Shown in pieces: positions 18,419-26,425 of a stretch of 64,000 nt of DNA. A model generated the notes under the pieces. The model was not told the DNA's origin and made no database searches. It saw only the letters and a list, made by a program, of their open reading frames with translations. Source of the stretch: Sideroxydans sp. (GTDB lineage: Bacteria > Pseudomonadota > Gammaproteobacteria > Burkholderiales > Gallionellaceae); NCBI GenBank assembly GCA_028707175.1, contig JAQTUV010000001.1:434001-498000 (forward strand), in the 5' to 3' direction. Made by a program: the position numbers and the translations under genes. Numbering within the stretch: the stretch's first letter is position 1; each line of letters begins with the position of its first letter.

Positions 18419-19381
18419 ATGCTGCACAACCGATTACCCATCGTTCCATCGCACATCCTGAAGGCTCACAAGGTTTATGAACCCAGTGACAGCCGCTTCA
18501 TGTCAGCCGCACGCTTCCTGCAAGCACTGTGGCGAGAAGAGAAAGGTTTGCAGATTGGTGTTCATCGCGATCCTAAAGGCAAACGCCGTAAGCTGGGCAG
18601 CCGACTCGATTCCAAGCTGGCAAGACAGGGCAGCAACTTCCTTTCGCCCGAGATTGCTACGCTAGCGTTCCGTGAATCTGTGTACCGTGAAATCGGCGCA
18701 CTGATTGATGAAGAGCGACTCTGGACGAACATGCTTTCCAGCCAGCCGCTTTGCTTTAACCTGTTTGGCGGAATGAAGCTTGATGCAGTGAAGGCCAATC
18801 AGTTCTTTAAGCAATTGTTCCCTGATTATGTCTCTGCCGTGACAGGCATTTACTTCGAGCATTCACCGGGGCGCGGTAATCCAGAGTTCACGGAGGACTA
18901 CACCGCTTTTGATGTGCTGGTGACATGCACGACCGTTGACGGAGAGAGCGGATTCATCGCTATCGAGGTGAAGTATTCCGAGACGATGGGCGAGCCGATA
19001 GGAACATTGCGCCCGCGCTATGAAGAGTTGTCCAATAGTGTCGGCCTGTATAACGCACCGGATGCGCCAGCACTACGAGCAAGCCCGTTGCAGCAGTTGT
19101 GGCGAGAACACATGCTCAGTCGCACCATGATCGACGGCGAGACTTACTCGACGGGGCGGTTCATCGTGATCTATCCGAAGCAGAATCATTTGTGCGCCGG
19201 TGCGGTGAAATCCTACCGGAAGCAATTGGTATCGAGTGACCCTGATGTGTCAGGCTTTCAGGCGGTAACGCTGGAAGAGTGCGTGGAGACGTTCAGAGCG
19301 ATTGGTGATAACGAAACTGCCAACGCATTGCATGGGCGCTATTTGGACTTTGAGCGCGTAGAGCAGGCAATCTTCGGGTAA
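18419..19381 (+). CDS. PD-(D/E)XK nuclease-like protein (PGN_0703 type)
   Basis: 320 residues. The core reads FDVLVTCTTVDGESGFIAIE followed by VKYSE, giving D-x(n)-E-x-K as in PD-(D/E)XK enzymes of the PGN_0703 family. The downstream helix-rich part (QLWREHMLSR, TGRFIVIYPKQNHLC) also fits that family. ATG 18419 follows CAAGGAGAAAAC, a strong ribosome site. It is the last gene of the island, directly before a terminator. The partner or trigger is unknown. Confidence 0.65.
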   Translation: MLHNRLPIVPSHILKAHKVYEPSDSRFMSAARFLQALWREEKGLQIGVHRDPKGKRRKLGSRLDSKLARQGSNFLSPEIATLAFRESVYREIGALIDEERLWTNMLSSQPLCFNLFGGMKLDAVKANQFFKQLFPDYVSAVTGIYFEHSPGRGNPEFTEDYTAFDVLVTCTTVDGESGFIAIEVKYSETMGEPIGTLRPRYEELSNSVGLYNAPDAPALRASPLQQLWREHMLSRTMIDGETYSTGRFIVIYPKQNHLCAGAVKSYRKQLVSSDPDVSGFQAVTLEECVETFRAIGDNETANALHGRYLDFERVEQAIFG

Positions 19382-19388
19382 AATGAGC

Positions 19389-19421
19389 GGGGCGAGAGAT
19401 AGAATTCTCCCGCCCCTTTTT
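19389..19421 (+). terminator. rho-independent terminator
   Basis: GGGGCGAGAGA pairs with TCTCCCGCCCC (one mismatch) around TAGAAT, followed by TTTTT. It ends the island's rightmost operon. Confidence 0.85.
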
Positions 19422-19472
19422 ACCTAATAACTGCCCTCATTGTTCGCTAGCGTTCGCCCCTATCCAATTGAT

Positions 19473-19494
19473 TTGGGGGCATAAATGGGGGCAT
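19473..19494 (+). repeat. right-end integrase arm sites
   Basis: TTGGGGGCAT at 19473-19482 and ATGGGGGCAT at 19485-19494, the same motif and 12-bp spacing as at the left end. Confidence 0.6.
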
Positions 19495-19517
19495 TTTATA
19501 GACTGGATAATGCCATG

Positions 19518-19530
19518 CCCAATAAATACA
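19518..19530. repeat. candidate attR core
   Basis: CCCAATAAATACA, exact copy of 5046-5058, lying 24 bp outside the right arm sites. Confidence 0.5.
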
Positions 19531-19555
19531 AGCCTTGCAGCGCACTATTCTGGTT

Positions 19556-19948
19556 TAACGTCTAAAGGTTTTGTAGGTCAGGATTTATCCTGACAGCCTG
19601 CGTCGGACTAAAGTCCGACCTACAAAAGCGTCGTCATACCGGCCTACAACAGCGTTACCCTGTAGGTCGGGATTCATCCCGACGCTGAACTGTAGGATGA
19701 CCCGACCTGCAAAAAACACAGCCAAAGCCCGCCCCAAGCGGGCTTTCTGTTTTTGGCGCTGCTTGCTAACGTGTCCTGCCCAATAATGCGTATCCGCTAT
19801 TTACAGCCGAACGCATTCAACGTGTAAAGGTTTTGTAGGTCAGGATTTATCCTGACAGCCCGAGTTGGACTAAAGTCCGACCTACAAAAGCGCCGTCATA
19901 CCGGCCTACAACAGCGTTACCTCGTAGCTCGGGATTCATCCCGACGCT
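19556..19948. repeat. two copies of a 130-bp composite palindromic repeat
   Basis: Copy 1 is 19556-19686 and copy 2 is 19819-19948. They are nearly identical throughout and contain inverted pairs such as GTAGGTCAGGATTTATCCTGAC and GTCGGACTAAAGTCCGAC, i.e. several REP-like hairpins in fixed order. No coding capacity. Confidence 0.8.
19724..19755 (+). terminator. rho-independent terminator between the repeats
   Basis: AAAGCCCGC and GCGGGCTTT form a perfect 9-bp stem around CCCAA, followed by CTGTTTTT. If the island were excised this would be the first terminator after ychF, so it may belong to that gene; this is inferred. Confidence 0.7.
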
Positions 19949-20113
19949 AAAACATTCCCCAGTCCGCCTCCTACCTTCTGTTAAGATGCGCGCCGCGATT
20001 TCGTTTCAGTCTAGTGATCGCCGCCGATTCCGGTACGTAGTCCCCACTTCATTCAGCCTCAGACTGGCGCTTCAACGAAGCGACAGGCCGTTTGTATTTA
20101 GAAAGAAAATAAT

Positions 20114-21478
20114 ATGTCATTTGCATCTCTCGGCTTGTCCGCCGAACTCGTGCGCGCCGTTACCGAGCGCGGTTATACCGAACCCACCCCCATCCAAGCA
20201 CAGGCTATCCCCGTCATTTTGAAAGGCGGCGACCTCATGGGCGGCGCGCAGACTGGCACGGGCAAGACCGCTGGTTTCACATTGCCTTTGTTGCAACTTC
20301 TCGCTGATAAGCAAGTTGTTGGTAAAGGTCACATCCGCGCATTGGTGCTTACCCCCACACGCGAACTCGCCGCTCAAGTCGAAGAGAGCGTGCGCATGTA
20401 CGGCAAACATCTGCCGCTCAAATCCATGATGATGTTCGGCGGTGTGAACATCAATCCGCAGATCAAACAACTGCATGGCCGCGTGGACATCTTGGTGGCG
20501 ACACCAGGCCGTCTGCTCGATCACTTGCAACAGAAGACCGTCGATCTGTCTCACGTTGAGATCTTGGTGTTGGACGAAGCAGACCGTATGTTGGACATGG
20601 GCTTCATCCGTGACATCAAGCGCGTCATCGCGGTGTTGCCAAAGAAACGCCAGAACCTGTTGTTCTCCGCGACTTTCTCCGACGAGATCAAGTTGTTGGC
20701 GGACGGCTTGCTGACTAACCCCGCACTCATTGAAGTGGCACGTCGCAACCAAGCTAACGAACTCATCGAGCAACGCGTTTATCCAGTTGATCGTGAGCGC
20801 AAGCGCGAACTGTTGACGCACCTCATCAAAGAGAACAATTGGTTTCAAGTGTTGGTGTTCACCCGCACCAAACACGGCGCGAACAACCTCGCTGACCATC
20901 TGAACAAGAACGATATCCCCGCGATGGCGATTCACGGCAACAAGAGCCAAGCGGCGCGCACCCGTGCGTTGGCTGAGTTCAAGACAGCCAAGTTGCAAGT
21001 GTTGGTCGCGACCGACATCGCCGCGCGCGGTATCGATATCGCCGAACTACCTCACGTGGTGAACTACGAGTTGCCAAACGTGCCGGAAGATTATGTGCAC
21101 CGTATCGGCCGTACCGGTCGTGCGGGTAGCGAAGGTGAAGCGAGTTCGCTGGTGTGTATCGACGAGAAGAAATTGCTGCATGACATCGAACGTCTCATCA
21201 AGCGCGAAATCCCTGTGGTGAACGTGCCCGGTTTCGATGTCGATCCACGCATCAAAGCTGAGCCGATCTTGAATGGTTCGAATCGCGGTCAAGGTGGCCC
21301 ACGTCAAGGCCAAGGTCGCGGTCAGCCGCGTACTGGTGGCACAGGTGGAGCAGGTCGCACAGGCGGCGCACCTCGTACAGGTGGCGGCAAACCAGCCGGT
21401 GCACCTAAGCCAGCCGGTGCAGGTCGTGGCCCAGTGCCATCAGGTGCACAGCATCGCTCCGGTGGGCGCGGTCGATAA
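20114..21478 (+). CDS. rhlE: DEAD-box RNA helicase RhlE
   Basis: ATP-dependent RNA helicase, 454 residues. Visible motifs in order: Q motif ([11 protein letters not shown]), I AQTGTGKT, Ia [19 protein letters not shown] in [19 protein letters not shown], then domain 2 with [10 protein letters not shown] and [10 protein letters not shown]. The C-terminal about 65 residues are a Gly/Pro/Arg-rich low-complexity tail (for example [13 protein letters not shown]), typical of RhlE and thought to bind RNA non-specifically. Stand-alone gene. Confidence 0.95.
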   Translation: MSFASLGLSAELVRAVTERGYTEPTPIQAQAIPVILKGGDLMGGAQTGTGKTAGFTLPLLQLLADKQVVGKGHIRALVLTPTRELAAQVEESVRMYGKHLPLKSMMMFGGVNINPQIKQLHGRVDILVATPGRLLDHLQQKTVDLSHVEILVLDEADRMLDMGFIRDIKRVIAVLPKKRQNLLFSATFSDEIKLLADGLLTNPALIEVARRNQANELIEQRVYPVDRERKRELLTHLIKENNWFQVLVFTRTKHGANNLADHLNKNDIPAMAIHGNKSQAARTRALAEFKTAKLQVLVATDIAARGIDIAELPHVVNYELPNVPEDYVHRIGRTGRAGSEGEASSLVCIDEKKLLHDIERLIKREIPVVNVPGFDVDPRIKAEPILNGSNRGQGGPRQGQGRGQPRTGGTGGAGRTGGAPRTGGGKPAGAPKPAGAGRGPVPSGAQHRSGGRGR

Positions 21479-21481
21479 CTC

Positions 21482-21597
21482 CCTTCCCCCGCAGGCGGGG
21501 GAAGGGCTGGGGATGAGGGGCTGTGGGTACTAAGTAATTTTGTTAGGGTTCACCATCCCTCACCCCAACCCCTCTCCCGCTTGCGGGAGAGGGGCTC
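21482..21597. repeat. paired palindromic repeat (REPIN-like)
   Basis: Two hairpins in opposite orientation, CTTCCCCCGCAGGCGGGGGAAG and CCCTCTCCCGCTTGCGGGAGAG (each shown as a 22-bp palindrome region), separated by about 60 bp with GGGGATGAGGGG and CCATCCCTCACCCC. It lies between rhlE and the DUF1415 gene and may double as a transcription stop. It is the same architecture as the elements at 37.6, 38.4, 39.5 and 62.5 kb. Confidence 0.65.
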
Positions 21598-21612
21598 AAT
21601 TGGAGCTCCAAA

Positions 21613-22185
21613 ATGAACACAACAGTAACCAACGAAGCCGCCATCGCCGCGACTAAACTCTGGCTTGAGAAGGCTGTCATCGGCCTCAACTTGTGCCCCT
21701 TCGCCAAGGGCGTGCACGTCAAGGGACAGATACGTTACGTGGTGAGTGCCGCGCAAACGCCGGAAGAATTGCTGGCTGATGTGTTGAAAGAGTTCGAAGT
21801 GTTGGCCGAGGCCAGCCGCGACAAGATCGACACCATCCTGCTCATCCATCCGCACGTGCTGACTGACTTCCTCGACTACAACGACTTCCTCGAAGTCGTT
21901 GATGAAGCATTGGAAGAAGTCGACCTCGCAGGTGAGCTACAAGTCGCCAGCATGCATCCACAATACCAGTTCGCCGAGACCGAGTTAGACGACATCACCA
22001 ACTTCACCAATCGTTCGCCGTACCCAACCTTGCACATCTTGCGTGAAGAGAGCATCGACGAAGCCGTCGCCGCCTTTCCCGAAGCAGAGCAGATATTCGA
22101 AAAGAACATCGAGACGATGCGCAAGTTAGGGTATGACGGGTGGGATGCGTTGGGGCTCGCCGAAGTACAGCGACGCAAAAAGTAA
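21613..22185 (+). CDS. DUF1415 family protein
   Basis: 190-residue soluble protein of unknown function. Family hallmarks are GLNLCPFAKGVH near residue 25, a central LIHPHVLTDFLDYNDFL, MHPQYQFAET, and SPYPTLHILRE. The paired conserved Cys and His residues suggest a possible metal or redox site, but no activity is established for the family. Monocistronic, between two repeat blocks. Confidence 0.85.
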   Translation: MNTTVTNEAAIAATKLWLEKAVIGLNLCPFAKGVHVKGQIRYVVSAAQTPEELLADVLKEFEVLAEASRDKIDTILLIHPHVLTDFLDYNDFLEVVDEALEEVDLAGELQVASMHPQYQFAETELDDITNFTNRSPYPTLHILREESIDEAVAAFPEAEQIFEKNIETMRKLGYDGWDALGLAEVQRRKK

Positions 22186-22213
22186 TTTGCAAACCTAGTG
22201 ACCGTTCGTGGTG

Positions 22214-22294
22214 AGTAGGCGCAGCCGTATCGAACCATCTGGCGCGGAACGCGACGGTGCACCTTCGGCATCCCTCGATACGGCTGCGCCTACT
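22214..22294. repeat. 20-bp perfect inverted repeat
   Basis: AGTAGGCGCAGCCGTATCGA (22214-22233) is exactly complementary to 22275-22294, giving a long cruciform-capable stem with a 41-nt loop. It is immediately followed by the dispersed repeat at 22294-22360 and preceded by CGTTCGTGGTG, the edge of another repeat family. Confidence 0.8.
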
Positions 22295-22360
22295 GATGAA
22301 ACTACTAGCCAATCCACTAAGCCAGCAAGCTGGCAAGTGGCTGGTTATCGGGACGAACGG
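22294..22360. repeat. dispersed 66-bp repeat, copy 1 of 3
   Basis: Begins TGATGAAACTACTAGCC and ends GGTTATCGGGACGAACG, with the internal palindrome GCCAGCAAGCTGGC. Near-identical copies are at 53525-53590 and 62658-62711 (the last truncated). Confidence 0.8.
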
Positions 22361-22399
22361 TTTGGTGAATAATGACCACCCCAGACATTGGAGACATTC

Positions 22400-23056
22400 A
22401 TGGACATCGCCCGCATCGCCCTGACCCGCCACACCTGCAAAGCCTACGACCCCAACCGCAAGATACCCGCAGCGCAGATCGAACAACTCAAGACCCTGCT
22501 CAGATACTCGCCCTCGTCGATTAACTCGCAGCCCTGGCACTTCATCATCGCCTCAAGCGAAGCCGGCAAGGCGCGCGTCGCCAAGGCCGCGCAGCAAGGC
22601 CCATACGCAGCCAATGGCCCGAAGATACTCAACGCCTCCCACGTCGTCGTGTTCTGCGCCCGCACCACCCTAGATGAAACCCACCTCGCCAGCCTGCTCG
22701 CGCAGGAGGAGGCCGACGGGCGTTACCCCACACCGGAGAGCAAGGCTGCGCAAAGCAAAGGCCGCAGTTTCTACACCGGCCTGCACCGCTACGATTTCAA
22801 AGACACGCAGCACTGGATGGAAAAACAGTGTTACCTCGCCCTCGGCACCCTGCTGCTGGGCGCCGCCGCACTGGAGATCGACGCCACCCCCATCGAAGGC
22901 TTCGACCCGCGCATCCTCAACGAAGAACTCGGCTTGCGCGAACAAGGCATGACCAGCGTGGTGATTGCCGCGCTGGGTTATCGCAGCGCGGATGATTTCA
23001 ATGCCAAGTTGTCGAAGTCGAGGTTTCCGATGGGGCGGGTGGTTGATGAGATTTGA
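22400..23056 (+). CDS. nfsB: oxygen-insensitive NAD(P)H nitroreductase
   Basis: FMN-dependent reductase, 218 residues, very close in layout to E. coli NfsB: start MDIARIALTRHTCKAYDPNR, flavin-binding RYSPSSINSQPWHF, ASHVVVFCARTT, QEEADGRY, a dimer region LLGAAALEIDATPIEGFD, and C-terminus SKSRFPMGRV. It reduces nitro-compounds and quinones with NAD(P)H. ATG 22400, preceded by GGAGA, is chosen over an in-frame ATG four codons upstream because it matches the family start. Confidence 0.93.
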   Translation: MDIARIALTRHTCKAYDPNRKIPAAQIEQLKTLLRYSPSSINSQPWHFIIASSEAGKARVAKAAQQGPYAANGPKILNASHVVVFCARTTLDETHLASLLAQEEADGRYPTPESKAAQSKGRSFYTGLHRYDFKDTQHWMEKQCYLALGTLLLGAAALEIDATPIEGFDPRILNEELGLREQGMTSVVIAALGYRSADDFNAKLSKSRFPMGRVVDEI

Positions 23057-23255
23057 GGGGCGGGTTTTCTGTCATAGCGGAAATTCAGCATAGAGATGCG
23101 CAACTTCCGCTATGTGTAATAGGAGTCACTCGATTTTATGAGCAGTACAAACTATTCGACTTCGGTGGTAACGCTTTTTCCGGAAAGACACAGCCCGTTT
23201 TTATGTTCAATTCTTTGTGAAGTGGATTGCATATTGGCTAGCGGCAAGCATTGGC

Positions 23256-23999
23256 TTACCTTCCGCTGTCGATGATTGAGCCGCCATCAGGAGTAAGACT
23301 CGCCCCGGTGATGAATTGCGAATCCTTGCTGGCGAGAAACAGTACGACAGGGGCAATGTCGTCCTCCGGCGAGCCGTAGCGGCCAAGCGGGTTGGTCGGT
23401 GCAGGCACGTTGGCGTCCGGCCCCCACGTGTCAGCGACCGGCAAAATGTTGTTCACGGTAATCTTATCGACGCCCCATTCGCGCGCTGCTGTCCGAGTCA
23501 GGGCGCGGACGGCTTCCTTAGCCATGTTGTAGGGGCCATAGCCGATCAGCCCGACAACACCCGTCATTGAGCCGAAATTGATAACCCGCCCTTCACCACT
23601 CTTCTTGAGGTGGGGGTAGGCCGCCTGCATGGCTCTCAGGTAGGCGATGGGGCCAATGTCGAAGTTGCGCTGTAACTGTTCTGCCGTCAGATCCAGGATG
23701 GTTGAAAATGGCGCACTGGGGTCGAAGGCGTTGTTCACAAGAACGTCGATGCCGCCATAAGTGGCGGCCACCTTATCTATTGCCGACTTGAGCTGATCGG
23801 CATTGCCGATATCGCAAGGGATACCAATTGCCATCCCTCCAGCGGCAGTAATGTCGGTAACGACGGCATCCACGTTTGCTGGAGTGAGCGAAAGAACCGC
23901 GACTTTTGCGCCCTCTGCTGCAAACAGTTTTGCGGTGGCACGGCCGATACCGCGCCCGGCACCGGTGACGATGGCTACTTTCCCATTGAGTCGAGACAT
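23256..23999 (-). CDS. SDR family oxidoreductase
   Basis: Classical short-chain dehydrogenase, 247 residues. It has TGAGRGIG near 12 for NAD(P) binding, DVLVNNAFD, catalytic Ser in NFGSMTG, and the YxxxK pair in YGPYNMAKEA. The C-terminal PLGRYGSPEDDIAPVVLFLA is standard for the family. Substrate not predictable. It follows the DoxX-like gene by 11 bp in the same leftward operon, opposite an HxlR-type regulator. Confidence 0.9.
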   Translation of the reverse strand: MSRLNGKVAIVTGAGRGIGRATAKLFAAEGAKVAVLSLTPANVDAVVTDITAAGGMAIGIPCDIGNADQLKSAIDKVAATYGGIDVLVNNAFDPSAPFSTILDLTAEQLQRNFDIGPIAYLRAMQAAYPHLKKSGEGRVINFGSMTGVVGLIGYGPYNMAKEAVRALTRTAAREWGVDKITVNNILPVADTWGPDANVPAPTNPLGRYGSPEDDIAPVVLFLASKDSQFITGASLTPDGGSIIDSGR

Positions 24000-24010
24000 G
24001 ATTTTTCCTT

Positions 24011-24421
24011 TCAGTTGTGGATTGTTTGTTGCGTTGCCGAAACTACGCCATAGGGCGAAGGAACGTCGCGGGCTGTGTTTTGGGTAGTGAACGAGACGAT
24101 TAGAAGCACAAGGCCGATGACTGCCGGCAACGCGCCCTTGGGCTTGCGTACTCCGAGGTGTGCCGACCCGGACAGCAGCAGGTGAAAGAAGATGCCGGCA
24201 TAGGCCAAATCACTCAGCGGCACACTGATTCGCGAGAGGATCGCAACCGGCCCGAGAACCTTCACCACGATCATGAGAGGCACAAGGTACGGAGCTGGAT
24301 AGTTCAGTTCGGAAAGGGTCTGGCGCACCCAATCCTTCTTGATGATGTATAGCGTTGCAGATGTCAGGTAGAGCAATGCCAGCAATGCGGTGCTGATCCA
24401 GTAAGCGTAAATCGTAGCCAT
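24011..24421 (-). CDS. DoxX-like membrane protein
   Basis: 136-residue integral membrane protein with four predicted helices (IYAYWISTALLALLYLTSAT; YLVPLMIVVKVLGPVAIL; DLAYAGIFFHLLLSGSAHL; LPAVIGLVLLIVSF). The arrangement fits the DoxX_2 family, small quinone-linked or accessory membrane proteins often next to HxlR regulators and oxidoreductases, as here. ATG 24421 is preferred over an in-frame start 13 codons upstream. First gene of the leftward operon with the SDR gene. Confidence 0.8.
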   Translation of the reverse strand: MATIYAYWISTALLALLYLTSATLYIIKKDWVRQTLSELNYPAPYLVPLMIVVKVLGPVAILSRISVPLSDLAYAGIFFHLLLSGSAHLGVRKPKGALPAVIGLVLLIVSFTTQNTARDVPSPYGVVSATQQTIHN

Positions 24422-24475
24422 AAGCAGTTCCCAGAGGTGATAAATATCGATTTTTCGCAATGCTGTGGGCTAACA

Positions 24476-24485
24476 TGAAATTTCA
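24476..24485. promoter_or_regulatory. candidate operator in divergent spacer
   Basis: TGAAATTTCA is a perfect 10-bp palindrome in the 80-bp spacer between the DoxX-like gene and the HxlR-type gene, a natural site for the regulator. Symmetry and location only. Confidence 0.35.
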
Positions 24486-24501
24486 CAAGTAGGATGAATT
24501 A

Positions 24502-24897
24502 ATGGTGCTTAGTATGAAAAATCAGACTAATGAAATCGGTGAAATCAACATGCACGACGAAATGCGGCGAGCATTTGCGCTGCTGTCAGGCAAGTGGAAG
24601 CTGGAAATTATGTGGCTGCTCAATCAGCGGATCTATCGCTTCGGCGAACTGCGAAAGGCAATTCCCGGCATCACCCAACACATGCTGACGGCTCAGCTCC
24701 GAGAGCTTGAGGCGGACGGCCTGGTATCCCGTACCGTTTTCGCGGAAGTGCCACCGCGGGTCGAGTACGAGATAACTCAAAAGGCCCGTGGACTTGGGCC
24801 TACGTTGGAAGCGCTGACGATTTGGTGGAACGAGCACGGACGAAGCCTGCCGGGAAAGTTGACTTCACGCGGACGGAAGGTCAAAGCAGCTAGCTGA
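24502..24897 (+). CDS. HxlR family transcriptional regulator
   Basis: 131 residues with a winged helix-turn-helix of the HxlR/MarR-like type: ALLSGKWKLEIMWLL, RFGELRKAIPGITQHMLTAQ, LRELEADGLVSRTVFAEVPP, and VEYEITQKARGLGPTLEALT. It is divergent from the DoxX-SDR operon and probably controls it in response to a reactive electrophile or redox signal, as HxlR proteins often do; no Cys sensor is obvious. An in-frame ATG five codons later is an alternative start. Confidence 0.9.
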   Translation: MVLSMKNQTNEIGEINMHDEMRRAFALLSGKWKLEIMWLLNQRIYRFGELRKAIPGITQHMLTAQLRELEADGLVSRTVFAEVPPRVEYEITQKARGLGPTLEALTIWWNEHGRSLPGKLTSRGRKVKAAS

Positions 24898-24942
24898 CCT
24901 AGTGTTGACGTGCTGGTGTCCTCTCATCCTAGCGCCCGAGGG

Positions 24943-25689
24943 TCAACGCAAGCCGCCGCTGGCGAGAATGTTTTCGCCGGTCACGAATCGCGCATCGTCG
25001 GATGCGAGAAATGCAACGACGCGGGCGATGTCGTCCGGTGCCCCGGCACGGCCCAGCGGCGTTTGCGAGACGATGCCAGCCTCCATCTCCGATCCAGCGA
25101 TGCCAGCCGTCTTCGTCCCTTCGGTGACGACGAAGCCAGGGCTGACGACGTTGACACGGATCTTGCGCGGCGCGAGTTCCTTGACCAGCACGTCCGAGAT
25201 CGCGTTTACCGCCGCCTTGGTTGCGGTGTAGAGCGATGTGCCCGGCGACCGCAGAGTCGTGATCGACGAAGAGATGTTGATGACACTGCCGCCCTCCTGA
25301 AGGTGCTTGATAGCGGCCTGTGTCGTCAGCAACACCCCAAGCACATTGATATCAAACAGGCGCCGATACTGGGCTTCGGTGAACAACTCGACAGGGCCCG
25401 CTTCCCAGACGCCCGAATTGTTGACCAGCACATCTAGCCGTCCGAACTGCGACACTGCCGCCTCGATCAGCGCCTGTGCCTCGGCAGCAACGGAGACGTT
25501 GCCCTGCACGGCGATGGCTTTGCCGCCTGACGCCTTGATGGCTTCGACAACCGCATCTGCGCCTTCCTTGCTGGAAGCGTAATTGACGACGACGGCTGCT
25601 CCGTCCTTTGCCAAAGCTTTGGCGATGCCTGCGCCGATGCCCTTTGACGCTCCTGTTACTACAGCTACCTTGCCTTCAAGTCTGTTCAT
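24943..25689 (-). CDS. SDR family oxidoreductase
   Basis: 248-residue short-chain dehydrogenase with TGASKGIG near 12, VLVNNSGVWE, catalytic Ser in INISSSITT, and YTATK for the Tyr/Lys pair. It resembles the 3-ketoacyl-ACP-reductase/glucose-dehydrogenase-like group of SDRs. Convergent with the HxlR gene (45 bp) and divergent from an ArsR-type regulator, with a long palindrome in the shared promoter region, so it is likely under that regulator. Confidence 0.9.
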   Translation of the reverse strand: MNRLEGKVAVVTGASKGIGAGIAKALAKDGAAVVVNYASSKEGADAVVEAIKASGGKAIAVQGNVSVAAEAQALIEAAVSQFGRLDVLVNNSGVWEAGPVELFTEAQYRRLFDINVLGVLLTTQAAIKHLQEGGSVINISSSITTLRSPGTSLYTATKAAVNAISDVLVKELAPRKIRVNVVSPGFVVTEGTKTAGIAGSEMEAGIVSQTPLGRAGAPDDIARVVAFLASDDARFVTGENILASGGLR

Positions 25690-25747
25690 GTTCTTTACCT
25701 TTCCGTGTTATATGTTAATGGGGTTGGGCGCACCCAAACTGGCGCCT

Positions 25748-25784
25748 TAGTTCCATAGTTCGGATATTACGAACTATGGAACTA
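25748..25784. promoter_or_regulatory. operator-like 15-bp perfect inverted repeat
   Basis: TAGTTCCATAGTTCG (25748-25762) is perfectly repeated in inverse as 25770-25784, with a 7-bp spacer. It sits in the 122-bp spacer between the SDR and ArsR-type genes, close to the regulator start, and is the natural binding site for the dimeric regulator controlling both. Confidence 0.75.
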
Positions 25785-25811
25785 CCTGTCAAGCTCCTGT
25801 AAGAAGACGAT

Positions 25812-26153
25812 ATGAGACCATTTTTTCATCCTGCGATTGAGTCCGTTCAGCCGGAAGCAATCCTTCACGCCCTGTCAGATCCCAATCGCGCAGCGATTTT
25901 CGCCAACATCATGCGAGAAGGTGGCATTAAGACGTGCTCGGCAGTATCGGCGTTGGGTGATCGAGTTATTCCGAAATCGTCGTTGTCCAACCACTTCAAG
26001 GTGCTGCGCGAGGCCGGCTTGATCAGGAGCGAGCGTCACGGCGTGGAAATGCGAAATCATCCGCGCTGGACCGAGGTGGAGGTGCGCTTTCCTGGTCTGC
26101 TTGCGGCGATCATCAGCGCCTATGCCGCAGACTCGCAAGCGTCCGGCGAATAG
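25812..26153 (+). CDS. ArsR-type helix-turn-helix regulator
   Basis: 113 residues. The order AILHALSDPNRAAIFANI, then PKSSLSNHFKVLREAGLIRS and ERHGVEMRNHPRW is an ArsR-like winged helix with the recognition helix SSLSNHFKVL. The metal-binding ELCVCDL motif of arsenic/cadmium sensors is absent, so it belongs to the non-metal group. Probably represses the divergent SDR gene and itself through the palindrome at 25748-25784. Confidence 0.85.
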   Translation: MRPFFHPAIESVQPEAILHALSDPNRAAIFANIMREGGIKTCSAVSALGDRVIPKSSLSNHFKVLREAGLIRSERHGVEMRNHPRWTEVEVRFPGLLAAIISAYAADSQASGE

Positions 26154-26425
26154 CACAAGAGAAAGGCGAGGCCAAGTTGCCTCTAGGATAAAACGGGGCA
26201 GCTTCGCAATAGATTTGAGCTGAAGTCAATGACCGCTTCGGGTCGAGAACGGAATAAATCAGCAGGCTATTCTTGACGACTGCTATGCCGAAAAACTGAC
26301 ATTCGTTTGCAATAGCCTCCGTAGCGAATCCCCTCGCAACCTTATTCCTGCCCCACTCTGTGTGAAAAGTTTGAGCCGTGCTTCTTCTGCTCCGGTTCAT
26401 TCGGAATGACTGGTATCCTTGTGGC

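Larger units (their letters stand above)
5046..19530. mobile_element. integrase-bearing genomic island, about 14.5 kb
   Basis: Bounded by a 13-bp direct repeat (CCCAATAAATACA at 5046-5058 and 19518-19530). It contains an integrase at the left end, restriction-modification genes, AlpA-like regulators, an HUH Rep, ArdC and nuclease genes. Copies of the 12-bp-spaced motif TTGGGGGCAT sit just inside both ends, as expected for integrase arm sites. No tRNA is involved; the insertion point is the spacer after ychF. Exact ends are inferred, but the island itself is well supported by content. Confidence 0.75.

Noticed and set aside
19556-19564. AACGTCTAA shared with the ychF stop region (4995-5003) as attR
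   Set aside because: Only 9 bp, and in the right-hand place it belongs to the duplicated 130-bp repeat.
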